Positions 29,959 to 38,327 of a stretch of 38,477 nt of DNA are shown here, in pieces. The notes under the pieces are model-generated. The model had not been told where the DNA came from, made no database searches, and saw only the letters and a list, made by a program, of their open reading frames with translations. Both the position numbers and the translations under genes were made by a program. This DNA comes from WRHT01 sp031550525 (GTDB lineage: Bacteria > Desulfobacterota > Desulfovibrionia > Desulfovibrionales > Desulfovibrionaceae), in contig JAVBON010000042.1 of the NCBI GenBank assembly GCA_031550525.1, positions 1 through 38,477 on the forward strand, read 5' to 3'. Within the stretch, counting starts at the first letter, position 1. Each line of letters begins with the position of its first letter.

Positions 29959-29974
29959 GGGCATTACCCTTGCC
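29959..29974 (+). promoter_or_regulatory. candidate sigma54 promoter of the NifX/ORP-like gene
   Basis: GGGCATTACCCTTGCC has GG (29960-29961) and GC (29972-29973) exactly 10 bases apart, with GGCA and TTGC context. Transcription would begin near 29985, and the ATG at 30002 follows with AGGAG between. An overlapping TTGACA at 29942-29947 has no good -10, so sigma54 is preferred. Confidence 0.6.
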
Positions 29975-30001
29975 ATGAAAACTTTTCACAGGAGAAGACT
30001 T

Positions 30002-30391
30002 ATGTCTGCCATTACCATTGCCGTACCGTCATCCAGCCCCGGCGGGCTTGAAGCCGCCATGGGCATGCATTTTGGGCATTGCGACGTTTTTACTCTGGTG
30101 GAACTGGAGGAAAACCGCGTAAAATCCGTTTCTGTTTTGGGCAACCCACCGCATAAAGAAGGCGGATGCCTTGCACCGGTGCAAACTCTGGCCGATAAAA
30201 AAGTAAACGTGCTGCTGGCTGGCGGCATGGGCATGCGGCCGCTTATGGGCTTTAGCCAGGCCGGAATAGAAGTATACCACGCCGGTAACTTTCCCACTGT
30301 AGGCTCGGCTGTAGAGGCGTTCAGCCAGGGCAGGTTGCAGTCGTTTAGCAACGAGTTTACCTGCAAGGGCGGCTGTAGCGGGCGCCATTAA
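30002..30391 (+). CDS. NifX/orange-protein-like Fe-Mo cluster-binding domain protein
   Basis: A 129-residue protein consisting of one dinitrogenase iron-molybdenum cofactor-binding domain (NifX/NifB C-terminal type). Visible features: ITIAVPSSSPGGLEAAMGMHFGHCDVFTLVELE, then GGCLAPVQTLADKKVNVLLAGGMGMRPLMGFSQAGIEVY, and a C-terminal CKGGC. Such stand-alone domains include the orange protein of Desulfovibrio, which carries a Mo-Cu-S cluster. AGGAG lies 8 bases before the chosen ATG. No mrp/ORP ATPase partners are visible, so the role is inferred from family only. A sigma54 promoter lies upstream. A fragment of the MITE-like left end (GATAGTGTGGTCAC) follows the stop at 30396. Confidence 0.87.
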   Translation: MSAITIAVPSSSPGGLEAAMGMHFGHCDVFTLVELEENRVKSVSVLGNPPHKEGGCLAPVQTLADKKVNVLLAGGMGMRPLMGFSQAGIEVYHAGNFPTVGSAVEAFSQGRLQSFSNEFTCKGGCSGRH

Positions 30392-30395
30392 GCTG

Positions 30396-30413
30396 GATAG
30401 TGTGGTCACAAGA
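30396..30413 (+). repeat. fragment of MITE-like terminal repeat
   Basis: GATAGTGTGGTCACAAGAG differs from the element end GATAGTGTAGTCACGAGGG at three positions and lies 5 bases after the NifX/ORP-like stop, as the intact copy lies at the stop of the YbjQ-like gene. No further element sequence follows. Confidence 0.55.
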
Positions 30414-30459
30414 GAGCCGCTCTGGGCTGGGGTTTGGGGCGGGCTTACGCTTAAAGGGC

Positions 30460-31398
30460 TTAGCCCTTTTCAAAGATCATCTTCGCATCCAGCGTAATCA
30501 AATCATCCACCTTGTGTTTGCCCAAAAATCTGAAAAAACGGGCGGAGCCGTATAACACGCCCCAATTGGTACGGTCCACGCTCAACAGGCCGGATAAGGA
30601 GAGCCCGCCTTCGGGCAGGTTGCGCAATGAAAGGCTGCTTTCAATCATTTGGGTGCAGCCGCAAATGGTAAGCAGGGCTTTGCCGTGGTAATTTGGCAGG
30701 CCGTGCCCGGCGCCTTCCAGCGGTGTTAGCTCCCCTATCTTTAAAGAGGCTCGCGGGAACAGGCGTGTGCGGAAAAAATCCTCCGAGGCCAGGTGGGCCA
30801 GCAACTCGCGTAATCCAGCCGGATCCGCAGCCAGATCCTCACAGGTTATGCCAGACATACTGGCATTTATGCAGCCATCTGCCTCCAACGTTTGCCCCGT
30901 ATTTTTAAAATGCAGGACGCCGGAGCTTAAAGGCACCGCGCCCCAATGGCTGGTGATGTCGTTGCGGCCTGTCCAGCGCAGTGTGCTTGCCTTGGGCATA
31001 AGGGTGTAGCGCGCGTGCAGGGGCAATATTGGCGGGTAGTCCAGGCAGGGCACGTCCGGAGTGTTGCCCCGCAACGGCAGGCCAGCCGCGCGCCACTCAT
31101 CGATGCCGCCTGGAAAAACCCGCACGTCGCTGTAACCGGCGGACATAAGCTTGGCTGCCGCGACCGTTACATCAAAAGAATTCCCGGCGCCGTAAACAAG
31201 CACCGCCGCATGCCGGTCAGGGGCCAGTTTGCGTACATTATCAATAAAAACAGTTTCAAACACGCAGGCCTGCCCCGAGCCCGGAATATGCGCCTCGGCA
31301 TGCTGCTCGGCTGTAAGCACATTGATCAGCGTTCCTCCGGCGTCTTCGCTGCTCAGGCGCTTTATGTCTTCTATGCCGGCTATTTTTATTTCTTGCAT
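30460..31398 (-). CDS. rhodanese-like (inactive) plus YceI-like fusion protein
   Basis: A 312-residue protein, cytosolic as no signal peptide is visible. Residues 1-110 form a rhodanese fold: IAGIEDIKRLSS, LINVLTAEQHAEAHIPGS, VLVYGAGNSFD and VFPGGIDEWRAAGLPL. The active-site Cys (usual VYCxxGxRS) is Gly in VYGAGNSF, so it cannot carry sulfur. Residues about 125-310 resemble YceI (isoprenoid-binding lipocalin): TLRWTGRNDITSHWGAVPLSSGVLHF, then LAHLASEDFFRTRLFPRASLKIGEL. Usual YceI proteins are periplasmic; a cytosolic fusion is unusual. ATG 31398 is chosen; 31431 is an alternative and neither has a good binding site. The stop overlaps a short hairpin (30453-30470). Confidence 0.8.
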   Translation of the reverse strand: MQEIKIAGIEDIKRLSSEDAGGTLINVLTAEQHAEAHIPGSGQACVFETVFIDNVRKLAPDRHAAVLVYGAGNSFDVTVAAAKLMSAGYSDVRVFPGGIDEWRAAGLPLRGNTPDVPCLDYPPILPLHARYTLMPKASTLRWTGRNDITSHWGAVPLSSGVLHFKNTGQTLEADGCINASMSGITCEDLAADPAGLRELLAHLASEDFFRTRLFPRASLKIGELTPLEGAGHGLPNYHGKALLTICGCTQMIESSLSLRNLPEGGLSLSGLLSVDRTNWGVLYGSARFFRFLGKHKVDDLITLDAKMIFEKG

Positions 31399-31482
31399 GG
31401 TTGTCAGCCTGATTATGAAATATGTATCCATTGTAGAATTTACCCTTAAGGGTGGTGTGGATCAATTATAGGCTGGCAACGT

Positions 31483-31519
31483 ATAAAAAAAATAAAGGGG
31501 CCGCGCATTACGCGGCCCC
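31483..31519 (-). terminator. intrinsic terminator of the PilZ gene
   Basis: On the minus strand GGGGCCGCG/CGCGGCCCC form a 9-bp stem with a 5-base loop, followed by TTTATTTTTTTTATAC. It lies 32 bases after the PilZ stop, separating it from the rhodanese-YceI gene. Confidence 0.85.
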
Positions 31520-31551
31520 GCCGGATTTATAAATTACATTAAATATGCGCG

Positions 31552-31968
31552 CTATTTCTGCTCGGCGCTGAATGCTTTGTTGATCATACCGGCCAAAGCG
31601 CGGGCCTGGTTATCGTCAACGTTTACATAACGCATGCCTACAAGGCATATGCCGGCCTGCGGCTTGCACCACATAACCTCGGCAATGGCCATGAAGTATT
31701 GGTCGGCATCATTTTCATACACTTTGAAAAAACCCGGCGAAAACTTGTTGAGCAACGGTATATTTATTTTTACCTGCAATTTGTCGCCGGTTTTGAAAGA
31801 GCTGGGCGACTCTATGCTGAGGCCCCCTTCGCTTATGTCGTAACAGCGCGTCTGCACGGACTTGTCGCGTACAATGGGGAATTGAAGCTCGTTTACCTCA
31901 ACCTCAAAAGTACGGCTCAAGCGGCCGTGCTGGCGTTTATCCTCGCCTGTTTCCTGTTTAGAAGTCAT
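31552..31968 (-). CDS. PilZ-domain protein, cyclic di-GMP receptor candidate
   Basis: A 138-residue single-domain protein. The c-di-GMP-binding signature is present: an RxxxR-type loop (KRQHGRLSRTFEV) and DISEGGLSIE (D/NxSxxG), followed by the beta-barrel (LQVKINIPLLN, VMWCKPQAGICLVGMRYVNV). It therefore probably binds c-di-GMP and modulates a partner such as motility or exopolysaccharide machinery. GGAGG lies 7 bases before the ATG. It stands alone behind its own terminator. No cyclase or phosphodiesterase is in the window. Confidence 0.88.
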   Translation of the reverse strand: MTSKQETGEDKRQHGRLSRTFEVEVNELQFPIVRDKSVQTRCYDISEGGLSIESPSSFKTGDKLQVKINIPLLNKFSPGFFKVYENDADQYFMAIAEVMWCKPQAGICLVGMRYVNVDDNQARALAGMINKAFSAEQK

Positions 31969-32422
31969 ATATAACCTCCGCTTTATCCAGAATTACTGTT
32001 AACAAAGGCTGGGCGCATGTGCCAGCGTTAACGAACAACACATCCAGCTTACTGCCTAGCATTTTTTTTATAGTTTTGCCAACCTTGGAAATCGCGGCTG
32101 TTTTGGCGCAAGCGCGATTTGCGGGCCGTAATTTTAAGGCAACACAATAATAAAAATGCGGCATGGATGCAAAAATTTTCAGATGCATGGGCAGACGTTG
32201 CCGGCTTTGGCGAATATTCTTGGCAGGCCGGGTAAAATAGATTAGATGTCATTCCGTAATTGGCTTTTTACCCTGTGGCCGCGTCAGGTTGGCTCGATCC
32301 GAAGCCAATGCGGCTCCGCGCGCCATGCCACGGCCTGCCGCGCCAGCCCGGCCAATAGCAAAAATAGCGGCGGTGAAGCGGCTTTTGGGGTGTTCCACGT
32401 TTAAATACCAGGCATAAGGTTT
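31969..32422. other. spacer between PilZ and nusB; no gene seen
   Basis: About 450 bases with no convincing gene or repeat. Minus-strand frames at 31958-32252 have no ribosome binding site. A GC-rich patch at 32310-32360 (GCCATGCCACGGCCTGCCGCGCC) may be a fragment of structured leader but has no T tract. Confidence 0.4.
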
Positions 32423-33037
32423 ATGATGACAAGTAATAATCAGCGTAAAAACACCCAGCAGCGGCGTATGGAAAGGGCCAGGGCTTTTCAGGTTATTTAC
32501 AGCCTGTTTTTCAGCCCGGTGGATTCTGTAAAATCTTTGAGCCGACGCTACCTGCATACTTTGTATGCTGAGCCGGTACCAGGCGAAACGCCTGTTACCG
32601 AAAGCGAATACCAGATAGAAGAAGACAACGAGCGCCCGGCCGCCCTTGTGATAGGTTACCCGCAGGACGATTGCGACAGTGCCGATATAATAGTGCCGGA
32701 CGCAGAAACCGAAACCCCAGAAGGCTTTGCCTGGGATTTGGTGTTGGGCGTGTGGCAGAAACAGCCGGAGCTGGACACGCTTATTAAAGATTTTTCCCAA
32801 AACTGGCGGCTTGAGCGTATGGGCAAGGTGGAACTGGCCCTGTTGCGCCTGTCTTTTTACGAGCTGGCTTTTCGCGACGATACGCCGCCCAAGGTTGTGA
32901 TTAACGAGGCCATTGAGCTTTCCAAACAGTTTGGCGACGATAATTCACGGGGCTTTGTAAACGGCATTCTGGACGCTGCGGTTAAAGCCGTGGAAAACGG
33001 AGATATAAAAAGAGCCAGCGCTTTTTGGGGCAAATAG
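32423..33037 (+). CDS. nusB: transcription antitermination factor NusB with acidic insert
   Basis: A 204-residue protein; most NusB are 130-160. The N-terminal RxxARxxAxQxxY-type helix is ERARAFQVIYSLFF. The C-terminal half has the typical ERMGKVELALLRLSFYELAF, DTPPKVVINEAIELSKQFGDDNSRGFVNGILDA. Between them, about residues 48-108, is an extra, acidic, probably flexible segment (EPVPGETPVTESEYQIEEDNERP, DDCDSADIIVPDAETETPEG). NusB with NusE binds boxA RNA to keep RNA polymerase going on rRNA operons. ATG 32423 has AAGG upstream; ATG 32426 also possible. A terminator follows at 33081-33105. Confidence 0.92.
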   Translation: MMTSNNQRKNTQQRRMERARAFQVIYSLFFSPVDSVKSLSRRYLHTLYAEPVPGETPVTESEYQIEEDNERPAALVIGYPQDDCDSADIIVPDAETETPEGFAWDLVLGVWQKQPELDTLIKDFSQNWRLERMGKVELALLRLSFYELAFRDDTPPKVVINEAIELSKQFGDDNSRGFVNGILDAAVKAVENGDIKRASAFWGK

Positions 33038-33080
33038 TCTTAAAAACCGCAAAACTTACGGCCAGAAGCGTATTTTCAAA

Positions 33081-33105
33081 AGAGCGGGCAGCGCCCGCTC
33101 TTTTG
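33081..33105 (+). terminator. intrinsic terminator of nusB
   Basis: AGAGCGGGC (33081-33089) pairs with GCCCGCTCT (33093-33101) and is followed by TTTGTT. The family B hairpin repeat begins directly afterwards. Confidence 0.82.
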
Positions 33106-33221
33106 TTATTGCGGCTTCAGCCTGCTGAGCTAGTAATACGAAGCGAAACAAAAAACCACCCGCTATTGGTCTGCCTCTGTCTACTTGACAGAGGCAGACC
33201 AATAGCGGGTGGTTATGATTT
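33106..33221. repeat. terminator-adjacent hairpin repeat, family B, copy 2
   Basis: A perfect 28-bp stem (33154-33181 with 33187-33214) with loop TACTT. Left and right flanks match copy 1 at 8114-8231. The inner part of the stem differs from copy 1 (GCCTCTGTC here, GCCCCCTGTC there), and both arms carry the matching change, so complementarity is kept. It begins directly at the nusB terminator T tract. Confidence 0.88.
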
Positions 33222-33293
33222 ATTAAGCATTGTTTGCCTGTATTCGCATTATTTATTTGAACTGCGCCTGCTACTGGAGTAAACTTAAGCCTT

Positions 33294-34763
33294 ATGGAAG
33301 AAAAAGATAAAAGTTCCGCGCCTTGTGCGCTTAACGGGCAAGGTCAGGCTGCCGTGTCGCCGCAAATCAGGCGTCTGGTGCCGTGGCTTGTGGCCACCGC
33401 CTTTTTCATGCAAATGCTGGACAGCACCATTCTCAACACGGCGCTCCCCTCCATAGCCCAAAGCCTTGGCGAAAGCCCGCTGCAAATGCAAATGGTGGTT
33501 ATATCCTACCTGCTCACAGTGGCCATGCTCATACCAGCCACAGGCTGGCTGGCCGACCGCTTCGGCATACGCCGCGTATTTTTTTGCGCCATTCTCATAT
33601 TCAGCTTTGGCTCGTTCTTGTGCGCCCTTTCCAATACCTTGGACGGGCTTATCGCCGCCCGCGTGGTGCAGGGCATAGGCGGGGCAGTTATGGCCCCCGT
33701 GGGGCGGCTAGCCATATTGCGCATTGTCACCAGAAACGAGCTTATTGCCGTAATGAGCTTCGTATCCATACCCGGCCTCATCGGGCCGCTGCTGGGCCCT
33801 ACCGTTGGCGGCCTTTTGGTGCAATACGCCAGTTGGCATTGGATATTTATTATTAACATACCCGTCGGTCTGTTGGGCTGCATCCTTACCCTCCGTTACA
33901 TGCCGCAACTTAAGGTAAACAAGGTGTTCCGCTTTGACTGGCTGGGCTTTTTCCTGCTGGGCGCGGCCATGATTTGTTTTACCATGGGTGTGGAAGGCTT
34001 GGGCGAGCTGCACATGCCCCAGACCATGGTCTACATCCTTTTCGGCGGGGCGGTTGTGTGCTTTGCCTCCTATTTGATTTACGCCAAAAAGATCAGCCAC
34101 CCGCTTTTTGAGTTGAGCATTTTTAAAAACCGCACCTTCAGTGTGGGTATCACAGGCAACCTGGTCGCCCGCCTTGGCGGATCGGCCATGCCTTTTCTCA
34201 CCCCGCTGCTTTTGCAGGTGGGTTTGGGATTTTCCCCGGCCAAAGCAGGCATGACTATGATACCCATGTCCGCCGGGGCCATAATAAGTAAAATTTTTGT
34301 CACCCGCGTGGTCAAGCGCCTTGGCTACCGCCGCATGCTCATTATAAACACCCTTATTTTGGGCGCCATGATCATGTCTTTCGCCACCATCAGCCTGCAC
34401 GACAACTATGTGGCACTGCTTTTACACCTTACCGCTTTCGGCATTTTCAACTCCACGCAGTTTTCCATAATGAACACCGCTACCCTCATGAACCTCTCGG
34501 CCACCGAGGCCAGCACCGGCAACAGCATCCTCTCCATGGTCATGCAGGTCTCCATGAGCATGGGCGTTTCCATAGGGGCGTTTCTGCTCGGCTTTTACGT
34601 GGCCCGCATAGGCGGTGGAGTTACAGATCTGCTGCACGCCCCTCAAGCCTTCCGCTATACCTTCATAACAGTGGGCTGCATATCCATATGCTCCAGCCTA
34701 GTTTTCAGCTTCATGCCCCGCGCCATAGACGACAAGCCCGCCGCACCAGCCGACCCGCATTAA
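33294..34763 (+). CDS. DHA2-type MFS drug-efflux transporter (EmrB/QacA family)
   Basis: A 489-residue protein with about 14 hydrophobic helices. Diagnostic motifs of the DHA2 family are: helix 1 MQMLDSTILNTALPSIAQSLG, motif A GWLADRFGIRR, motif B region RVVQGIGGAVMAPVGRLAI, and motif C GLIGPLLGPTVGG with WHWIFIINIPVGLL. These export toxic organic compounds using the proton gradient. No EmrA partner or regulator adjoins it. The ATG at 33294 has only a distant GGAG (about 15 bases). Confidence 0.9.
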   Translation: MEEKDKSSAPCALNGQGQAAVSPQIRRLVPWLVATAFFMQMLDSTILNTALPSIAQSLGESPLQMQMVVISYLLTVAMLIPATGWLADRFGIRRVFFCAILIFSFGSFLCALSNTLDGLIAARVVQGIGGAVMAPVGRLAILRIVTRNELIAVMSFVSIPGLIGPLLGPTVGGLLVQYASWHWIFIINIPVGLLGCILTLRYMPQLKVNKVFRFDWLGFFLLGAAMICFTMGVEGLGELHMPQTMVYILFGGAVVCFASYLIYAKKISHPLFELSIFKNRTFSVGITGNLVARLGGSAMPFLTPLLLQVGLGFSPAKAGMTMIPMSAGAIISKIFVTRVVKRLGYRRMLIINTLILGAMIMSFATISLHDNYVALLLHLTAFGIFNSTQFSIMNTATLMNLSATEASTGNSILSMVMQVSMSMGVSIGAFLLGFYVARIGGGVTDLLHAPQAFRYTFITVGCISICSSLVFSFMPRAIDDKPAAPADPH

Positions 34764-35150
34764 GAAATACGGTTAATTTTTTATGCCTCCGGCGGGCGGG
34801 CTCTGCCCTGCACCCGCTGGGGCCTTAGGCCCCAGACCCCATTGGGGGTTTATATGTGGTTGTGCCGTATTTTGTGCTGGTTCCGGTTTGTTGCTTTCGC
34901 TGGTAACTGCCGGGCTTTTGCGCTGCAGAGGTTTTTTTTACGCGTAGGAGGCTGAATTATTGGTATAGCGTGGCCTCTCAAGCAACGCACCAATAGATTG
35001 GACCGGCTTTAGAGCAGGTGACACGCCGGTTGAGAAAGCTTTAATCCGGCCATACTGTAAATAAACTTACGGGGGGTCCAGGGGGAATCATTTCCCCTAG
35101 TGGGAGAGGGCAAAGCCCTCGCCCCCGGAAGCCTGCGGCATTCATTCCCG
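34764..35150. other. convergent spacer with repeat blocks; no gene
   Basis: About 390 bases between convergent genes. It holds degenerate GC-rich blocks: GCCTCCGGCGGGCGGGCTC.. (34784-34850), with CCCAGACCCCATTGGGGG, and GGGGGTCCAGGGGGAATCATTTCCCC (35071-35096), GGGAGAGGGCAAAGCCCTCGCCCCC (35101-35126). These match the block after livK. The hairpin GAGGGC..GCCCTC at 35105-35120 could end the acyl-CoA synthetase transcript. Confidence 0.6.
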
Positions 35151-36860
35151 CTACACGTACAGGTAGCGCTTAATTTTTTGAGTGGCGGTTTTTTCAAATG
35201 GTTCCGGCTGCTCCATTATTTTGTGCAGGCGGGCGAAAGAGGCCAATTTTTCATTGGTTTCATTGCGCATTTTTTCCAGCAGCGCGCCTATGGCTTCCTG
35301 CCGTTTGGGCGTGTTAACGCTGCCGAACTCGGCGTCAAGCTGTGCTATGTCCAGGTGTATACGGGCGCAAAGCTTGCCGTCATGCATGTAGACAAGGCAT
35401 TCCAGCACTTGCGGAAATTGCAGCAGTTGGGCTTCTATTTCTTCTGGGTAGATGTTTTCGCCGCTGGGGCCGAGGAGCATGTTTTTGCTGCGGCCTTTTA
35501 TGAACAAGAATCCTTCTCTGTCCATGGTGCCCAAATCGCCGGTATGCATCCAGCCGTCTTCATCCAGCGCCTGTTCCGTAAGCTCCGGCGATTTGTAGTA
35601 TTCGCGCATTACGGTGGGGCCTTTAACGCATATTTCGCCCACGCCGGTTTCGGGGTCGGGGTCGTTTATGCGCACGCGCAGGCCCGGCAGCACGCGCCCG
35701 CAGGTACCAAGCTTTACGCCCTGCGCGCCCACGCCGGAAATAAGCGGAGAGGTTTCGGTCATGCCGTAGCCCAAGCCATAGGGGAATTTGGCCTCATACA
35801 AAAACAGGTCCACATCCGGGGCAAGGGGCGCGCCGCCTATTGCCAGAATGCGCATGCAGCCGCCAAAGGTGGCCTCCAGCTTTTTTCCGGCCATACGGTG
35901 CACGAGCGCGCGCGTGAACGGAATGGAATACAGATAGCGCAGTATGGGGTTGCCCGTAAGCTTGGGCTTTACGTTGTTCTTGAAAATTTTCTCTATAACC
36001 AGCGGCACGGAAGGCATGGCCGTGGGCTTTACCTGCGCCAGCGCGGGCAGCAGCACGCGGGCGGTAGGGGGTTTATCCAGGTAAAAAATCTGCGCGCCGT
36101 GTAAAATGGGCAGCAGCATGCCTATGGTACATTCGTAAGTATGGGCCAGAGGCAATATGGATAAAAAGCGGTCGTCGTGCGTAATGGTTATTACGTCCTG
36201 AATGAGCAGGGCGTCGAAAACAAGGTTGCGGTGCGTAAGCACCACGCCCTTGGAGTAACCGCTGGTGCCGGAGGTGTAGATAATGGCCGCCACATCGTCC
36301 TCACGCGGCTCGGTTGGCATGAGGTTGGCCATGCGCCGGGCCATGGCCCGGAGTTTGCGGAATTCTCTAAAACCGGCGTCTTTTATTTCGTGCAGCTTGT
36401 CGCGCGACATGCCCACGCTTATACGCTTGAAGCTTTCAATATCCAGCACCAGCAACGATGATGTGATTTCCGGCGCGCCCAGCTTGGACAGTAGTTTTTC
36501 AGAAACGAAAACCGCCTTGGCTTCGGAGTGCTTGATGATGTGCTGAATGGCCTCGGGGTGAAAATCCACCAGAATTGGCACGGCCACCGCGCCCATGCAG
36601 GTAACGGCGAAATACGAAATAACCCAGTGCGGGCCGTTCTCAGAAAGTATCGCTACCTTGTCGCCATGGCCGATGCCGTGATCGGCCAGCATGCGTGAAA
36701 CCGTGGCCACGGAATTGTAAAAATCCTCATACAGCATGGGCTCCTGCCCCACAAAAGACAAAGCCGGATACATGGAGTAACGCCGGTTGGTGTTCTCCAG
36801 CACTTCACGCAAAGTAAGCTGAGGCAGAGGGAATTTGATGAGGTCTTCAATTTTTCGCAT
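35151..36860 (-). CDS. long-chain acyl-CoA synthetase / AMP-forming ligase
   Basis: A protein of about 569 residues of the ANL superfamily. The P-loop-like phosphate motif is IIYTSGTSGYSKG (about 195), followed by FLSILPLAHTYECTIGMLLPI, the adenine-binding GYGMTETSP, the ATP ribose-binding HTGDLGTMDREGFLFIKGRSKNM, and the catalytic Lys near the end in KTATQKIKRYL. It matches FadD-like long-chain fatty acid CoA ligases (acid + ATP + CoA to acyl-CoA + AMP + PPi). ATG 36860 (MRKIEDL) is chosen; 36881 also possible. No beta-oxidation genes are nearby. The stop codon lies within the end of a repeat block. Confidence 0.9.
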   Translation of the reverse strand: MRKIEDLIKFPLPQLTLREVLENTNRRYSMYPALSFVGQEPMLYEDFYNSVATVSRMLADHGIGHGDKVAILSENGPHWVISYFAVTCMGAVAVPILVDFHPEAIQHIIKHSEAKAVFVSEKLLSKLGAPEITSSLLVLDIESFKRISVGMSRDKLHEIKDAGFREFRKLRAMARRMANLMPTEPREDDVAAIIYTSGTSGYSKGVVLTHRNLVFDALLIQDVITITHDDRFLSILPLAHTYECTIGMLLPILHGAQIFYLDKPPTARVLLPALAQVKPTAMPSVPLVIEKIFKNNVKPKLTGNPILRYLYSIPFTRALVHRMAGKKLEATFGGCMRILAIGGAPLAPDVDLFLYEAKFPYGLGYGMTETSPLISGVGAQGVKLGTCGRVLPGLRVRINDPDPETGVGEICVKGPTVMREYYKSPELTEQALDEDGWMHTGDLGTMDREGFLFIKGRSKNMLLGPSGENIYPEEIEAQLLQFPQVLECLVYMHDGKLCARIHLDIAQLDAEFGSVNTPKRQEAIGALLEKMRNETNEKLASFARLHKIMEQPEPFEKTATQKIKRYLYV

Positions 36861-36980
36861 AGTAGCTAGAAATTGCAGCATTACTATAATTTGTCAATAT
36901 CCATTACAAATATATAGTATTAACAGCATGATATTATAAACAATTCAAAACGCCCTGGTGCTGTTGAAATACATAATTGA

Positions 36981-37010
36981 TGAAGCCGGATTTTATTAGA
37001 TCTGGCTTCA
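36981..37010 (-). terminator. possible terminator after dxr
   Basis: On the minus strand TGAAGCCAGAT and ATCCGGCTTCA pair with one G-T step around TCTAATAAA-type loop sequence. It lies 13 bases past the dxr stop. The T tract is weak. Confidence 0.5.
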
Positions 37011-37022
37011 CCCTCTATGCTT

Positions 37023-38309
37023 TTACAGCCTACTTGCAAACTCCACAGCCATGGCTCTGGCCTTGGCATCCATGCCCAGCACGGCGTCTATGTCCGCCGG
37101 GGCGGCGCCTTCCGCCCAGTTATCCAGCACCAGGCGGGAGAGGCGGGTTATGCCGGTGTAGCTTATGCGCTCATCCAAAAACAGGGCCACGGCCACTTCG
37201 TTGGCGGCGTTTAGGGCCACGGTCATGCCGCGCCCCTGCTCGTAGGCCTCGCGCCAGTAGCCAAGGGCCGGAAAAGCCTCGGCGTCGGGCTTGAAAAAGG
37301 TAAGCGGCGTTTTGGTCAAATCCAGCTCCGCCGCGCCGGAATCTATGCGGTAAGGCCAGCCAAGGCAGTCGGATATGGGTATGCGCATATCCGGCACGCC
37401 CAACTGCGCCAGCCGCGAGGAATCTTTAAATTCCACCAGCGAGTGGATGATGGACTGCGGGTGAACTATTACCTCCACCTGCGCCGGGGGCAACCCGAAC
37501 AGATGGCAGGCCTCCACATACTCCATGCCCTTGTTCACCAGAGTGGAGGAGTTTATGGTGATCTGCGCGCCCATGTTCCATGTAGGATGCGCCAAGGCGT
37601 CTTTTTTGGTCACGCTTTTCAGCGATTCGGCGCTACGGCCCAAAAACGGCCCGCCCGAGGCCGTAAGAATTATTTTTTTCAGCGCCTGTGTGGGTACAAA
37701 GCCATACGCGCCGCCAAGCTTAACGGCTTCTGTTTTTTGCGGCAAGGCTCTGGTATTCTGCCCCATCAGGCACTGGAAGATGGCGTTGTGCTCCGAATCC
37801 ACCGGCAAGAGCGCCGCGCCGCTCTCCTTGCAGGCCTTGCGTATAATATCGCCTGCCAGAATAAGCGATTCCTTGTTGGCCAGGGCGATAACCTTGCCCG
37901 CCTTTACCGCCGCGTAAGTAGCCCGCAGCCCGGCAGCGCCCGACTGGCCGGAGAGCACCAGATCCGCCTCCGGCAAAGCCGCCAGCGCGCTATAACCCTC
38001 CTGCCCCGTCAGCACTTCCGGCGCATAGCCTTTCAGGCCAGACATACCGTTAAGGGCCGCCTTAAGCTCTTTGTCCGCCGCTTCGTCCTGCACCGCCAAA
38101 AACTTGGGCCGCCAGCGCGTCGCCTGCTCCGCCAGCAGCTTCACATTACGCCCGCCGCCCAAGGCCAGCACCTCAAAATAACCCTCCATATGCTCCAGCA
38201 CCGACATGGCGCTGCGCCCTATGGATCCGGTACAGCCCAAAACCACAATTTTACGCGGCCACTTTTCCGCAAACGCTGTAGAAGGCAAAGAGGAAATGTA
38301 GTTGAGCAT
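37023..38309 (-). CDS. dxr: 1-deoxy-D-xylulose-5-phosphate reductoisomerase
   Basis: A 428-residue enzyme of the MEP isoprenoid pathway, converting DXP to MEP with NADPH. NADPH loop KIVVLGCTGSIGRSAMSVL; LANKESLILAG; metal-binding PVDSEHNAIFQCL; LTASGGPFLGRS; HPTWNMGAQITINSSTLVNKGMEYVEACHLF; PQSIIHSLVEFKD. All catalytic regions are present. ATG 38309 is chosen because GGAG lies 7 bases upstream; the longer frame runs through the family A hairpin. cdsA, rseP and other MEP genes that often adjoin dxr are outside the window. Confidence 0.96.
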   Translation of the reverse strand: MLNYISSLPSTAFAEKWPRKIVVLGCTGSIGRSAMSVLEHMEGYFEVLALGGGRNVKLLAEQATRWRPKFLAVQDEAADKELKAALNGMSGLKGYAPEVLTGQEGYSALAALPEADLVLSGQSGAAGLRATYAAVKAGKVIALANKESLILAGDIIRKACKESGAALLPVDSEHNAIFQCLMGQNTRALPQKTEAVKLGGAYGFVPTQALKKIILTASGGPFLGRSAESLKSVTKKDALAHPTWNMGAQITINSSTLVNKGMEYVEACHLFGLPPAQVEVIVHPQSIIHSLVEFKDSSRLAQLGVPDMRIPISDCLGWPYRIDSGAAELDLTKTPLTFFKPDAEAFPALGYWREAYEQGRGMTVALNAANEVAVALFLDERISYTGITRLSRLVLDNWAEGAAPADIDAVLGMDAKARAMAVEFASRL

Positions 38310-38327
38310 GGTAGGGCTCCGAAGAAT

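Larger units (their letters stand above)
29605..30001. other. spacer with decayed MITE-like copy and sigma54 promoter
   Basis: About 400 bases without a gene. It contains the decayed element at 29638-29858 and the promoter at 29959-29974. An ATG at 29975 in the same frame as the next gene would lie upstream of the predicted transcription start and is not used. Confidence 0.6.

Noticed and set aside
35100..36104. Plus-strand frame of 334 codons opposite the acyl-CoA synthetase
   Set aside because: Antisense shadow of a clear ANL-family enzyme.
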